DNA from: Bacillota bacterium | GTDB taxonomy: Bacteria; Bacillota; Clostridia; Oscillospirales; Acutalibacteraceae | Length of the DNA stretch: 64,000 nt | Assembly: GCA_023410445.1 (NCBI GenBank) | Contig: JAEYPT010000006.1 | Coordinates: forward strand, 310,001 to 374,000 | Direction: 5' to 3' | Shown: in pieces, positions 48,745-57,394 of the stretch | Position numbering within the stretch: position 1 is the first letter of the stretch | Layout of the letters: each line of letters opens with the position of its first letter | Program-made: the position numbers and the translations under genes | Notes under the pieces: model-generated | The model's input: only the letters and a program-made list of their open reading frames with translations | Told to the model about the DNA's origin: nothing | Database searches by the model: none

Positions 48745-50265
48745 TCAATATTCACCGGTACTGGTCTTGACGATCTTTTCTTCGCTGGCCTCCGCACTGT
48801 TGAAGATCATGCGGATTTCCCCTTCGCGGAACACCGCGATGCGGTCGCAAACGCTCAGCAACTCGGTCAGTTCCGAAGAAATCATCAAAACACCCTTGCC
48901 TTCGTTGGCAAGTTTTCGCATCAGCTGGTAAATTTCGCTTTTGCTTCCGATATCAATGCCCTTTGTCGGCTCGTCAAAAATAATAACCTCGGTGTTTGCT
49001 GCCAGCCATTTACCAAGAATCACCTTCTGCTGGTTGCCGCCGGAAAGGTCGACGATCATCTGGTTGATACCGGTGCATTTAACGCGCAGATTCGTCTTCT
49101 GCTCTTCGGCCCACCGGGTCTCCTGCTTACTGTCGAGCAGGCCGCCGATGCCGCCGGCACTCGACTCCTTGATGTATGGAACCATCGAGATGTTCTGCTT
49201 AATGTTGAAATTGTCGATAATGCCCGTTTCGCGCCGGTTTTCGGTTACCATGCCGAGGCCCTGCTTAATGGCGGAGTAGGGACTGTTGATGTGCAGCTCC
49301 TGGCCGTTCAGGAAAACCTGCCCTTTGCTTTTGGGATGTGCGCCGAAGATGGCTTCCATCGTTTCCGTGCGTCCCGCGCCTACCAGTCCGGCGAAGCCCA
49401 GAATCTCGCCCTTGTGGAGCTGGAATGAAACGTTTCTGCATTTGCCGTCGGAACGGGTAATATCTTTCGCTTCAAAAATAACGGGCTGTTTCATAAGGTC
49501 GACATCAGGGTCGCCGAAATAGGTTCCCTTGATTTCGCGCCCGACCATCATGGTAACCATGTCGTCGACCGTAACCTCATCCGCGTTCCGGGTACCGACG
49601 TACGTACCGTCCTTCAGTACGGTGACACGGTCGCCGATTTTCTTGATTTCATCCATCTTATGCGAAATATAGACGATGCCCTTATTTTCGCTTTTCAGCT
49701 TGCGGATCAGGTCGAAAAGATTGTTGGTTTCCGCGGTGGTGAGCGACGTGGTCGGCTCATCCATGATGATGATCTTCGCGTCGGAAACCAGGGCCTTGGC
49801 GATTTCGACCTGCTGTTTTTCCGGCATGGTCAGGTCTTCTACAAAGGTTTTCAGCGGGCGGTGCACGCCGACCTTCTGAAGAACCGCGGTCGCTTTTTCC
49901 GTCATGGTTTTGTAATCCACAACCGGAATGCCGCACTTTTTCACGGTGGGCAGCTTGCCGACGAAAAGATTCTCAAGGATGGACAGCTCGTTGATCACGC
50001 TCAATTCCTGATAGATAATGGCGATGCCCTCATCGTAGGAATCCTTCGTAGTCAGGCTGTCATACTCCTTGCCGCCTACGATGATTTTGCCGGAAGTCGG
50101 CTGATAGACGCCGCTCAGGATTTTCATCAGAGTGGACTTTCCTGCGCCGTTCTCTCCCAGCAGAACGTGGACCTCGCCGGGCATAATGTCAAAGGAGATG
50201 TTGTCCAGCGCTTTCACGCCGGGAAAGACCTTCGTTATGCCAACCATTTTTATCAAAGGTTCCAT
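48745..50265 (-). CDS. alsA: Sugar ABC transporter ATP-binding protein, two domains
   Basis: A 506-aa protein with two ABC domains, as in RbsA/AlsA/MglA. The first has Walker A GENGAGKSTLMK, signature LTMPEKQQVEIAKAL and Walker B IIIMDEPT. The second has a degenerate Walker A (GFAGLVGAGRTETMEAIFG), signature LSGGNQQKVILGKWL and Walker B VIIFDEPTKGIDIG. This asymmetry is usual in the family. It is the first gene of the operon, preceded by GAAGGA. Confidence 0.95.
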   Translation of the reverse strand: MEPLIKMVGITKVFPGVKALDNISFDIMPGEVHVLLGENGAGKSTLMKILSGVYQPTSGKIIVGGKEYDSLTTKDSYDEGIAIIYQELSVINELSILENLFVGKLPTVKKCGIPVVDYKTMTEKATAVLQKVGVHRPLKTFVEDLTMPEKQQVEIAKALVSDAKIIIMDEPTTSLTTAETNNLFDLIRKLKSENKGIVYISHKMDEIKKIGDRVTVLKDGTYVGTRNADEVTVDDMVTMMVGREIKGTYFGDPDVDLMKQPVIFEAKDITRSDGKCRNVSFQLHKGEILGFAGLVGAGRTETMEAIFGAHPKSKGQVFLNGQELHINSPYSAIKQGLGMVTENRRETGIIDNFNIKQNISMVPYIKESSAGGIGGLLDSKQETRWAEEQKTNLRVKCTGINQMIVDLSGGNQQKVILGKWLAANTEVIIFDEPTKGIDIGSKSEIYQLMRKLANEGKGVLMISSELTELLSVCDRIAVFREGEIRMIFNSAEASEEKIVKTSTGEY

Positions 50266-50406
50266 AAAATCCTTCTTTCTGTCACATGCTTATCGATAGC
50301 CCAAGAGAAATAAGTTTCATTCCTATTGGGAACAGATCATTGAAACAATACTCGAATTTATGAACTATAAGAGAGTAACATTTCTAAAAAATTAAGTAAC
50401 ACATCA

Positions 50407-50420
50407 TTGAAGCGTTTACA
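50407..50420 (-). promoter_or_regulatory. Possible CcpA (cre) site
   Basis: On the minus strand TGTAAACGCTTCAA matches the cre consensus TGWAANCGNTNWCA at 12 of 14 positions. It overlaps the +1 region of the als operon promoter, a usual place for catabolite repression. Confidence 0.5.
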
Positions 50421-50448
50421 GTGTAGCAAACGTGACATGGTTAGTCAA
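50420..50448 (-). promoter_or_regulatory. Promoter of the als operon
   Basis: On the minus strand, TTGACT and TACACT are separated by 17 bases, about 150 bases upstream of alsA. Confidence 0.8.
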
Positions 50449-50477
50449 TGGATTTTATTAAATTTGTTAATATTCAC

Positions 50478-50506
50478 TTGCAATCATGTTAACGTTACGT
50501 TATAAT
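50478..50506 (+). promoter_or_regulatory. Upstream promoter of alsR overlapped by operator
   Basis: TTGCAA and TATAAT are separated by 17 bases. The operator word AACGTTACGTTAT (50491-50503) overlaps the spacer and -10 box. Confidence 0.65.
50491..50503. promoter_or_regulatory. Operator candidate 1 for the LacI-family regulator
   Basis: AACGTTACGTTAT, identical to the word at 50660-50672. AACGTTAC and GTAACGTT-type half sites are typical LacI-family targets. Confidence 0.6.
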
Positions 50507-50553
50507 AGAGGAACATTCTTCTCCAGTTGGCATAAAAATTCCTTCATTTTCTC

Positions 50554-50582
50554 TTTACAGAAGAACGGGAACCCTGTAAAAT
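50554..50582 (+). promoter_or_regulatory. Second promoter of alsR
   Basis: TTTACA and TAAAAT are separated by 17 bases, about 170 bases upstream of alsR. Confidence 0.6.
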
Positions 50583-50659
50583 AAGAGATATCGAGCAGAC
50601 GGAATATTGCAGGGGCCCGCTCCGCAGGAAGGCCTGCGGTTTACTGACTTAGGAAGCGA

Positions 50660-50672
50660 AACGTTACGTTAT
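50660..50672. promoter_or_regulatory. Operator candidate 2 for the LacI-family regulator
   Basis: An exact repeat of AACGTTACGTTAT within the alsR leader, 169 bp from the first copy, a distance compatible with looping. Downstream, GTTCCGCTGC/GCAGCGGAAC (50689-50720) forms a 10-bp hairpin before the alsR start. No gene is visible in 50266-50754. Confidence 0.6.
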
Positions 50673-50754
50673 CTCAGCGTAAAAAAGTTCCGCTGCACCC
50701 GTCATCCGGCAGCGGAACCTGTAAAAATATAAATGTAAACGAGTGAGAGTTTTC

Positions 50755-51747
50755 ATGAAAACGAAGAAACATCTTTCCATTCGGGACATTGCGGAAAAGA
50801 CCGGATTTTCGACCGCGACTGTTTCACGCGTAATCAATAATCACGGCGGTTATTCCGAGGCGACAAAAAAGGCCGTCAATGAGGCGATCCAGCAGTCCGG
50901 TTACACCACCGGAACGAATACCAGCAGGCGAATCGGCATTCTGGTTCCGGACCTGGCGAATGAATGGTTCGCCCAGCTTTGTGTGGCCTTGGAAAAATAC
51001 CTGTTTGAATACGGCTATTCCGCGTTTATCTGCAACGCAAACGAAGACAGCAAGCGGGAAAATTACTATTTCATGGAATTCTCCAACTGCAAGGTTGCGG
51101 CGATGATCTGCTTTGTCGGCAGCAAAGCGCTCGGTACCCTCGCCGCCGGCGCAAATTTTCCGGTTATTTTCATCGACCGTGTCCCAATTGATACGGAGCA
51201 GTTTATCTGTCTGGAATCCGACAACTATCTGGGCGGTTATATGGCGACCGAGCTGTTAATCCACAAAGGCTGTAAACGGATCATGCTTCTCGGCTGGGAG
51301 AGGCCGCTTTCCGTGAATCTGGAGCGACAGCAGGGGTACCTGGACGCGCTGAAGGACCACGACATCGCGGTTGACAAGGAGCTCATCGTGGAGCTCAACG
51401 ACGAAAGCGACCATTATGAAGGTTCGAAGCATCTGGTTTCCTATCTGGCAAATAAAAAGCTGAATTTCGACGGCGTTTTCGCCACCAACGATCTGCGCGC
51501 GTACGGCGCGCTGCAGGCACTGCAGCAAAACGGCGTCGACGTGCCCGGGCAGGTAAAAATCGTGGGGTATGACGACAGCGCAGTCAGCCAGCGCTGCTAT
51601 CCCGCGCTGACGACCGTCCATCAGGACTGCAACCAGATGGCGAAGAAGGCCGTCGAAATTTTGATGAAACGGATTGATGACCCCACAAGCGGTGGCTCCG
51701 AGCACATCGTCCTGCCGGTATCCGTCATTGAGCGGGGGACAACCTGA
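50755..51747 (+). CDS. LacI family regulator of the allose-type operon
   Basis: A 330-aa regulator. The LacI HTH is SIRDIAEKTGFSTATVSRVINNHGG-like (IRDIAEKTGFSTATVSRVIN), followed by the ligand-binding domain (RRIGILVPDLANEWFAQLC, then ATNDLRAYGALQALQQNGVDV and the GYDDSAVSQRCYPALTTV end). It is divergent from alsA and the identical operator words lie between, so it is the probable repressor, induced by allose or its phosphate. An upstream GTG is possible; ATG is chosen. Confidence 0.92.
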   Translation: MKTKKHLSIRDIAEKTGFSTATVSRVINNHGGYSEATKKAVNEAIQQSGYTTGTNTSRRIGILVPDLANEWFAQLCVALEKYLFEYGYSAFICNANEDSKRENYYFMEFSNCKVAAMICFVGSKALGTLAAGANFPVIFIDRVPIDTEQFICLESDNYLGGYMATELLIHKGCKRIMLLGWERPLSVNLERQQGYLDALKDHDIAVDKELIVELNDESDHYEGSKHLVSYLANKKLNFDGVFATNDLRAYGALQALQQNGVDVPGQVKIVGYDDSAVSQRCYPALTTVHQDCNQMAKKAVEILMKRIDDPTSGGSEHIVLPVSVIERGTT

Positions 51748-51761
51748 GCCGATACATACAC

Positions 51762-51808
51762 AAAAGGACCCGAAAAGCCAATGGATGACGGCTTTTCGGG
51801 CTCTTTTT
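51762..51808. terminator. Bidirectional terminator
   Basis: AGGACCCGAAAAGCC and GGCTTTTCGGGCTCTT pair almost perfectly and are followed by TTTT, between the LacI-family gene and the convergent chemoreceptor. Confidence 0.88.
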
Positions 51809-51836
51809 CTGTTCGCATGTATTCGCGCGGAAAAGA

Positions 51837-53552
51837 TCAGTTTTCCGATACCAGCTGGAATTTTCCGATCTCCTCCCGCAGCTTAAACGCCTGAGCGGAA
51901 AGTTCTTCGCTCGCGGCAGAGCTTTCTTCCGCGGTAGCCGCGTTCGTCTGCACCACTTCGGAAATCCGGGAAAGCCCCTGCATAATCTTCCCGGTATTTG
52001 CAGCCTGCTCCGCGGAGACAGCCTTAATCTGTTCAATTGATTGGTTGACAAGATTTGATTTTTCCTGAATTCCATTCATAATCTGCGCAACTTCGTTGGT
52101 CAATTTGGAACCTTCGCCAATTGTGCCGATCGTACGCTGAATCAGTGTTCCTGTCTGTTTCGCCGCCTGTTCCGATTTTGCGGCGAGGTTTCGCACCTCA
52201 TCCGCGACAACGGAAAATCCTTTTCCCGCTTCACCGGCGCGCGCTGCTTCGATGGCCGCGTTCAACGCAAGAATATTCGTCTGGAAAGCGATGTCCTCTA
52301 CCACTTTGCTGATCTTGCTGATTTCATCGGACGCCTCGGCGATTTCTTCCATCGACCGGGTAAGCTGTGCCATCCGTTCGCTGCCATTCTGAATTTCGCG
52401 GTTTGTCTGCTGTACATAGCCTGCCGCCTGCTCAACATTTTCCGCATTGCTGCCGGCCTGCCGCGCAATATTCTGAACGGAACCGTTCAGTTCCGCAACG
52501 GATGCCGACTGCTTCGTTGCGCCGGAAGCCAACGCCTGCGCGCCGTCCGAAACCTGACTCGAACCGGAGTTCACCTGGTCTGCGGAATCGCTGATAACCG
52601 TAAGCGTCTGGTTCAACGACGTGGAAATACCCTGCAGCGCAGTTTTTACCGGCAAAAACTCACCGGAATAGTCATATTTCAGTTGAATGCGCATATCACC
52701 GTTTGCCATGGTTTTAAGCACGTCGCTGATTTCGTTGATATAATGAATGTATTGATTCAACCGGGAAAGCGTTCCGGCGGTTGTTTTGCAAAGCCTGCCG
52801 ATCTCGTCGCGCGTCATTTGTTTTTCATCCACCTGCACGGTAAGGTCTCCCTGTGCAATTTTATCGCTCACAGAAGAAATATAACGAACATGGTGAACAA
52901 GGGAATGCGAAATTGCAACGCTGATCGCGATTAAGATCGCGAGGCAAAGAAGAATCAAAGCAATAACAAGCACCGTGGTCTGGCCGTCGTAATAGGTAGC
53001 GGCAGCCGTATCTTTCTGCTGCTGCTGCTGCGTAAGCTGTAACGTTTTGGCCGCAAGAGCGTTATAGGACTGATATGATGCAATCAAATCGGACCTCACC
53101 GGCTGCAGCGCGGTTTTATTCTTCACAGCCGGAACAACGGAATTCTGGAAAAGGTCCAGAAATTTTTCCGCACTTTCATGCTGTGCCTTCCACGCATCGG
53201 CAACAGACGCATTGTAAGCCATCAGATTGGATTTCTGCCAATAGGCATATCGTTCTTCATAACTATTCTTAACCGTATTGAATTCCGTAAGCTGCTCTAC
53301 CTGCCTCGAAGCATTCGGCTCCGAAATATATTCCAGCGCGACGGAATACGCCTTTTCCAAATCCCCGGAGGAAGGGGCGATATCGGATTTCAAATTATAG
53401 CCTGTGACGATGCTGTTATAAATATCATAGCCGATTTGAGTTCGCTGCATCCATTCAACGGTGCACACCCAGGTTGTAAGGATAAGAACCACAGCCGAGA
53501 TCGATAGAATCAATAATTTTCCTCTGATTTTAACATTTTTCAGCCAGTCCAA
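51837..53552 (-). CDS. Methyl-accepting chemotaxis protein with helical sensor
   Basis: A 571-aa chemoreceptor. The first membrane helix (about 12-32) is followed by an extracellular region of about 160 residues that looks all-helical, as in 4-helix-bundle sensors. It contains the Gln-rich turn LTQQQQQKD before the second helix (about 193-213). HAMP, the methylation helices and the tip IAFQTNILALNAAIEAARAG follow. The start is a TTG giving MDWLKNVKIRGKL, with AAAGG about 13 bases upstream. No Che or flagellar genes are close. Confidence 0.92.
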   Translation of the reverse strand: MDWLKNVKIRGKLLILSISAVVLILTTWVCTVEWMQRTQIGYDIYNSIVTGYNLKSDIAPSSGDLEKAYSVALEYISEPNASRQVEQLTEFNTVKNSYEERYAYWQKSNLMAYNASVADAWKAQHESAEKFLDLFQNSVVPAVKNKTALQPVRSDLIASYQSYNALAAKTLQLTQQQQQKDTAAATYYDGQTTVLVIALILLCLAILIAISVAISHSLVHHVRYISSVSDKIAQGDLTVQVDEKQMTRDEIGRLCKTTAGTLSRLNQYIHYINEISDVLKTMANGDMRIQLKYDYSGEFLPVKTALQGISTSLNQTLTVISDSADQVNSGSSQVSDGAQALASGATKQSASVAELNGSVQNIARQAGSNAENVEQAAGYVQQTNREIQNGSERMAQLTRSMEEIAEASDEISKISKVVEDIAFQTNILALNAAIEAARAGEAGKGFSVVADEVRNLAAKSEQAAKQTGTLIQRTIGTIGEGSKLTNEVAQIMNGIQEKSNLVNQSIEQIKAVSAEQAANTGKIMQGLSRISEVVQTNAATAEESSAASEELSAQAFKLREEIGKFQLVSEN

Positions 53553-53843
53553 CTGATTCAGAACCTTTCCCTTTTTTTATCAATTTTTTTGTCTGACTTG
53601 ATTGAATTTAGAGATAAAATTAAATTGTGGCAGAAAAAATCTCCGGCATACCTGCCGTATTCCAAGCGTTTTCGACACAGTAAAATGGATTTTCAGCCGA
53701 AACAGGGAATTTGCCGTTGTTTATTTAACGATCTTATATTCTATAGTAATATTTATCGGTTTGTTTTACAATATATTTACTTAAAATAATAATCATTTAA
53801 AGCGAATTTCAGCCGGAACGGAGATTTTCTGCCTATGGGCAAC

Positions 53844-53878
53844 AAAAAAAGCCGCGAAAACACTTCCTTTCGTGGCTC
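53844..53878 (-). terminator. Terminator-like hairpin on the minus strand
   Basis: On the minus strand AGCCaCGAAA and TTTCGcGGCT are followed by seven Ts. It could end the transcript of the sugar transferase gene about 380 bp upstream. The rest of 53553-54061 is AT-rich with no convincing gene. Confidence 0.55.
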
Positions 53879-54060
53879 CGATCTTGCGGATATAACAGAA
53901 ATCCGGTTTCAATACTGTTAAGTACATATATCGTAAAACGTCGGTCGCTTCGCATACAACATTGGTCAGTGGTCGGTTTTCAATCATAACCCCCAAGGCC
54001 GAACTTGAAATTATTGTTTTCCATTCGAATAATAAAGGAATTTCGGAATAATACTTTCTA

Positions 54061-54089
54061 TTGGAAATAAATTTTGTATTTTATATAAT
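54061..54089 (+). promoter_or_regulatory. Promoter of the 28-aa membrane peptide gene
   Basis: TTGGAA and TATAAT are separated by 17 bases, about 73 bases upstream of the small reading frame. Confidence 0.55.
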
Positions 54090-54161
54090 AGCAATTAAAC
54101 TTCAGCGAATCGGTTCCGATATATAAGAATTAGGAATAAAAACGAGAGGTCGTGCCGCATT

Positions 54162-54248
54162 ATGGGCTATGTAATAACAGGCGCCATTTGCTTTTATGCC
54201 GGTCTGTTCCTCGGGTGCTGTTTCCGGCTGGGGAAAAAGAAGAAGTAA
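54162..54248 (+). CDS. Small single-helix membrane protein (28 aa)
   Basis: A 28-codon frame, MGYVITGAICFYAGLFLGCC then FRLGKKKK and stop. One hydrophobic helix of about 18 residues with Gly spacing and a strongly basic tail gives an N-out/C-in type topology. A good promoter lies upstream and AGAGGT about 12 bases before the ATG. It resembles the many short helical peptides (DUF3789-like) of Firmicutes, but I cannot name a family. It ends six bases from the convergent sugar transferase gene. Confidence 0.5.
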   Translation: MGYVITGAICFYAGLFLGCCFRLGKKKK

Positions 54249-54254
54249 CCCACA

Positions 54255-54971
54255 TCAATAGGCTCCCCGCTCAAGCAGCACCGCCGGTACGGTTTTCAGG
54301 ATGATTTTAAAATCCGTCCATAAACTGCGTTCCTCTATGTATTTCATATCCAGCTCAACCCATTTGTCAAAACCGATATTGCTTCTTCCGCTGATCTGCC
54401 AGTAGCAGGTCAGGCCGGGTTTAACATCCAGACGGTGCATCTGATACGGCGTATACTGTTCCACTTCGCTTAAGAGCGGAGGCCGCGGGCCGACGATGCT
54501 CATATCGCCCTTTAAAATATTGAAAAGCTGGGGCAATTCGTCCAAGCTGGTTTTCCTCAGGAACTTCCCCACTCTGGTCACACGGGGATCGCGCACTATT
54601 TTAAAAACCGGTCCGTCGCATTCGTTCTGGTCCTGCAAATTCTCGCGCAGCTGATCGGCATCCTCGCACATACTTCGGAATTTATAGATGGTAAAGGATT
54701 TTCCTTTTTTCCCGGCCCGTTTCTGCGTATAAATAGCCGGTCCTTTGGAATCCAGCCGGATCGCGGCGGATACAATCAAAAGCAAAAAGAACAGAATCGC
54801 GATTGCAAAGGCAGATAAAATTACATCGAAAATGCGTTTGATTCCGTGATAAATCAGACGCCTTTTTTTTGTTTCAACCGGTGGATTTGCAAGTACAGAA
54901 TACAGTTCGATTCGTTCATTTTCCCCCGAGCAGACGGACACCGCCGGGTTATAAACAACATTATCTTTCAT
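54255..54971 (-). CDS. Exopolysaccharide initiating sugar-phosphate transferase
   Basis: A 238-aa bacterial sugar transferase (WcaJ/EpsL type). One membrane hairpin lies at about 53-75, then KGPAIYTQKRAGKKGKSFTI, YKFRSMCEDADQ, KFLRKTSLDELPQLFNILKG and SIVGPRPPL. These enzymes transfer a sugar phosphate to undecaprenyl phosphate to begin surface glycan synthesis. It has only the catalytic half plus one helix, as in short PglC/WcaJ-C forms. GGTGG precedes the start. Divergent from the chain-length module. Confidence 0.93.
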   Translation of the reverse strand: MKDNVVYNPAVSVCSGENERIELYSVLANPPVETKKRRLIYHGIKRIFDVILSAFAIAILFFLLLIVSAAIRLDSKGPAIYTQKRAGKKGKSFTIYKFRSMCEDADQLRENLQDQNECDGPVFKIVRDPRVTRVGKFLRKTSLDELPQLFNILKGDMSIVGPRPPLLSEVEQYTPYQMHRLDVKPGLTCYWQISGRSNIGFDKWVELDMKYIEERSLWTDFKIILKTVPAVLLERGAY

Positions 54972-55027
54972 GAAGCCACCAGCTCTCATTTATTATGCTA
55001 TTTTTTCAAGTTAGTTAATATGTGACC

Positions 55028-55056
55028 ATTTTAATTGATTAGAATTAATAGTTCAA
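55028..55056 (-). promoter_or_regulatory. Promoter of the sugar transferase gene
   Basis: On the minus strand, TTGAAC and TAAAAT are separated by 17 bases, about 55 bases upstream of the start. Confidence 0.65.
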
Positions 55057-55123
55057 CGGAAAATTGTCAGTTTTTCTCCGTCATCTTCATAAAAAATTTA
55101 TCCGCTTCTTCTCCTAAATATGA

Positions 55124-55152
55124 TTGTATTTGGAAAATTATGGTATTATAAT
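55124..55152 (+). promoter_or_regulatory. Promoter of the Wzz/kinase/phosphatase operon
   Basis: TTGTAT and TATAAT are separated by 17 bases, about 35 bases upstream of the Wzz-like gene. Confidence 0.7.
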
Positions 55153-55186
55153 GAAATTATCATTTGCGTTAGGAGAAAAACGTCTC

Positions 55187-55909
55187 ATGGAAATTTCGTT
55201 GAAAGATCTTTTTTTGCTGCTGAAAAAAAACCTCATCTTTCTTATTTGCTGCTCCCTCGCCGGGTGTGCTGTTGCTTTTCTGTTCTTCCGGTTTATGGTG
55301 AAGCCCACCTACGTTTCCAACGTTGAACTGTACGTCTACACCAAAGAAAGTTCTGCGCCCGCCGAAAATTACAACAGCCTGAATGACCTGAATTATGCGC
55401 AGAAAATCGTCAATACCTACATCGAGATGCTCCGCACCAACAGTTTTATGAAAGATGTCAAAGAGAACACCAATCTGAATTATTCCATCGACGACCTGAA
55501 AAAGATGGTCAAATTTACCGTATTAAACGATACCGAGGTTTTTCAGGTATCCGTCTCTTCTCACAGACCGGAGGATGCCAAACAAATTGCCGATACCATA
55601 ACCAATCTGGCTCCTCAGACGATCCGTTCCATAAAAGAATCTGCCCTTTTAAAAGTGGTTGATTCCGCTACGTTTCCCGCAAGTCCTTCTTCCCCCGATG
55701 TTCCTGTGTGCAGCGTTGTCGGCTTTTTATGCGGCGCGGCGGTATCCATCGTTTATCTGCTTCTAAAAGAAATGCTGGACGTCCGCGTTAAGCGGGAAGA
55801 AGATCTGGCGGCAAAATACAACATTCCGCTTCTTGGGTCCATTCCCTCTTTTGAAACGCAAACCGGGAAGACTCTTATTTTTGCGGAAAAGGAAGGAGCA
55901 AAACAATGA
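55187..55909 (+). CDS. Wzz-like chain-length regulator / BY-kinase activator (YveK type)
   Basis: A 240-aa membrane protein with two helices (about 15-34 and 178-198) and an extracytoplasmic domain between them (FMVKPTYVSNVELYVYTK, then SLNDLNYAQKIVNTYIEML). The C-terminal tail ends in the cytoplasm, where it would activate the kinase. The start at MEISLKDLF uses GGAG 11 bases upstream; a longer frame overlaps the promoter and is rejected. Its stop overlaps the kinase start by four bases. Confidence 0.9.
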   Translation: MEISLKDLFLLLKKNLIFLICCSLAGCAVAFLFFRFMVKPTYVSNVELYVYTKESSAPAENYNSLNDLNYAQKIVNTYIEMLRTNSFMKDVKENTNLNYSIDDLKKMVKFTVLNDTEVFQVSVSSHRPEDAKQIADTITNLAPQTIRSIKESALLKVVDSATFPASPSSPDVPVCSVVGFLCGAAVSIVYLLLKEMLDVRVKREEDLAAKYNIPLLGSIPSFETQTGKTLIFAEKEGAKQ

Positions 55910-56643
55910 AACGCAGAAATGGCACCGGGCAGCTGCTTGCCGGCGATGGAATCTGCCCCGAGCGGATGTTTGAAATCACCGAAGCCTATAAGCTGATCCG
56001 AACCAACATTATGTTCTCCATCCTGAAAGACGGCTGTAAAAAAATCGTGATTTCAAGCTCACAGTCCCGGGAAGGAAAAACCACGACCGCCATTAACGTC
56101 GCCGTTTCCCTCTCTCAGACGGACGCCAAAGTTCTGCTGATTGACGCGGACCTGCGCAAACCGCGGGTAGGCCAGTTCTTCGATTACAAAGACGCGCCGG
56201 GTCTGACGAATTATCTCGGCAAGCTGGTAAGCCTGCCGGAGTCCCTCCATCAAACGGAATTCAGCAATCTTTCCGTTTTATGCTCCGGCGTGAACGTTCC
56301 GAACCCGTCGGAACTGCTGGCAAGTGAAGAAATGGCTTCCTTTCTGGCGGAAATGGAAAGCTGCTATGACTATATCGTCATTGATACGCCCCCGCTCAAC
56401 GTCGTTGTGGATGCGCTCCCACTGATTAAACTGAGCGACGGTGTCATCCTCGTGGTCCGGGAACGATATTCAACGTTTCCCCAGCTGAATCAGTCAATTC
56501 GGAACGTCGAACTGATCGGGGGAAAAATATTGGGAATGGTTTTAAATGATTCGAAATCCAGGGGCAAGGGCTTGGAAAAATACAAGTACGGCTACGGGTC
56601 CGCTTATTATGACACCTATGCTGCCCAGCCGACCGTTCATTGA
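55906..56643 (+). CDS. BY-type tyrosine kinase (CpsD/CapB)
   Basis: A 245-aa bacterial tyrosine kinase. Walker A is SSSQSREGKTTTAINVAVSL, Walker A' is VLLIDADLRKPR and Walker B is YIVIDTPPLN. The C-terminal tail is tyrosine-rich (YKYGYGSAYYDTYAAQ), the usual autophosphorylation cluster. With the Wzz-like protein it controls polysaccharide chain length and export. Its 3' end overlaps the PHP phosphatase gene. Confidence 0.95.
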   Translation: MKRRNGTGQLLAGDGICPERMFEITEAYKLIRTNIMFSILKDGCKKIVISSSQSREGKTTTAINVAVSLSQTDAKVLLIDADLRKPRVGQFFDYKDAPGLTNYLGKLVSLPESLHQTEFSNLSVLCSGVNVPNPSELLASEEMASFLAEMESCYDYIVIDTPPLNVVVDALPLIKLSDGVILVVRERYSTFPQLNQSIRNVELIGGKILGMVLNDSKSRGKGLEKYKYGYGSAYYDTYAAQPTVH

Positions 56644-57358
56644 TTTTCACACGCATATTCTGCCGGCTATCGACGACGGTTCTCCGGACCTAACCACATC
56701 CGCAGACATGCTTTCCAGCCTGAAACGGCAGGGTGTCGGCACCGTGGTTCTTACTCCCCATTTTTATACCGACCGCGAATCAATTTCCTCGTTTCTACGG
56801 CGCCGTGAAGCCGCGTGGGAAGCGCTTGTTCCCATTCTGGGACGGTCCGGAATGACGGCTGTTCTCGCCTGCGAAATGCACTTTTCCGATTACCTGTTCA
56901 ATTCTGCCGATCTTTCCGCTCTGTGCATCGGGGAAAAATTTCTGGTGACGGAGCTGCCATATTCTTTTGCCTTTTCCGAAGCCCAGATCAGCAAGATCGG
57001 CCGCCTGATTTCCACTTATAACGTTACGCCGATACTCGCTCATATCGAACGGTATCCGGAACTGCTGAAAAAACGCGGCTGTCTGGATCAGTTGCTTGAA
57101 ATGGGCTGCCGCACACAGATCAATCTCAGCTCTCTGCTGAACGGCAGCATGCGCCTGCGCAAAACAATGCTCTCTTTAATTCAAAGCAGCCGTATTCACG
57201 TTGTCGGCACCGACTGTCACAATATGAAATCCCGGCCTCCCTGCTTCGAACCCGGAATCCAGATGATCGCGAAAAAGCTCGGAGAGAATGCCGTCTGTCT
57301 TCTGGCCGAAAACGCGGAATCCGTGCTCCTGCAAAACGAAAGCTCCCGGCTCGCGTGA
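56618..57358 (+). CDS. PHP-type protein-tyrosine phosphatase (CpsB/YwqE)
   Basis: A 246-aa phosphatase of the PHP superfamily. Metal ligands appear in FIDFHTHILPAIDDGSPD, TPHFY, the LACEMHFS segment, LAHIERYPELL and VGTDCHN. It would dephosphorylate the BY-kinase tail. It starts inside the kinase gene; the ATG at 56618 is used, but one three codons earlier is possible and neither has a strong ribosome site, so coupling to kinase translation is likely. The terminator overlaps the end of the gene. Confidence 0.92.
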   Translation: MLPSRPFIDFHTHILPAIDDGSPDLTTSADMLSSLKRQGVGTVVLTPHFYTDRESISSFLRRREAAWEALVPILGRSGMTAVLACEMHFSDYLFNSADLSALCIGEKFLVTELPYSFAFSEAQISKIGRLISTYNVTPILAHIERYPELLKKRGCLDQLLEMGCRTQINLSSLLNGSMRLRKTMLSLIQSSRIHVVGTDCHNMKSRPPCFEPGIQMIAKKLGENAVCLLAENAESVLLQNESSRLA

Positions 57359-57379
57359 AAAGCGAGCGGGAGCTTTTTT
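57340..57379. terminator. Terminator overlapping the phosphatase stop codon
   Basis: AAGCTCCCGgCTCGC and GCGAGCGGGAGCTT pair and are followed by TTTTT. It serves the phosphatase operon and probably the convergent membrane gene. Confidence 0.9.
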
Positions 57380-57394
57380 GACTGTCTTTTCGGA

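Noticed and set aside
8590..53552. Chemotaxis/flagellar island suggested by three chemoreceptor genes
   Set aside because: The three receptors are isolated single genes with their own terminators, and no che, fli or flg gene is in the window.
53589..53789. 60-66-codon plus-strand frames in the AT-rich gap
   Set aside because: Two overlapping frames in AT-rich DNA without ribosome sites and with random-looking sequence.
53813..53920. Possible cyclic di-GMP riboswitch near the chemoreceptor and sugar transferase
   Set aside because: The GEMM core words are absent on both strands. Only a terminator-like hairpin is seen.
53793..53996. 67-codon minus-strand frame in the AT-rich gap
   Set aside because: A terminator-like hairpin with seven Ts lies inside it, there is no good ribosome site, and I recognise no family. 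It could be a gene remnant, but I cannot support it.
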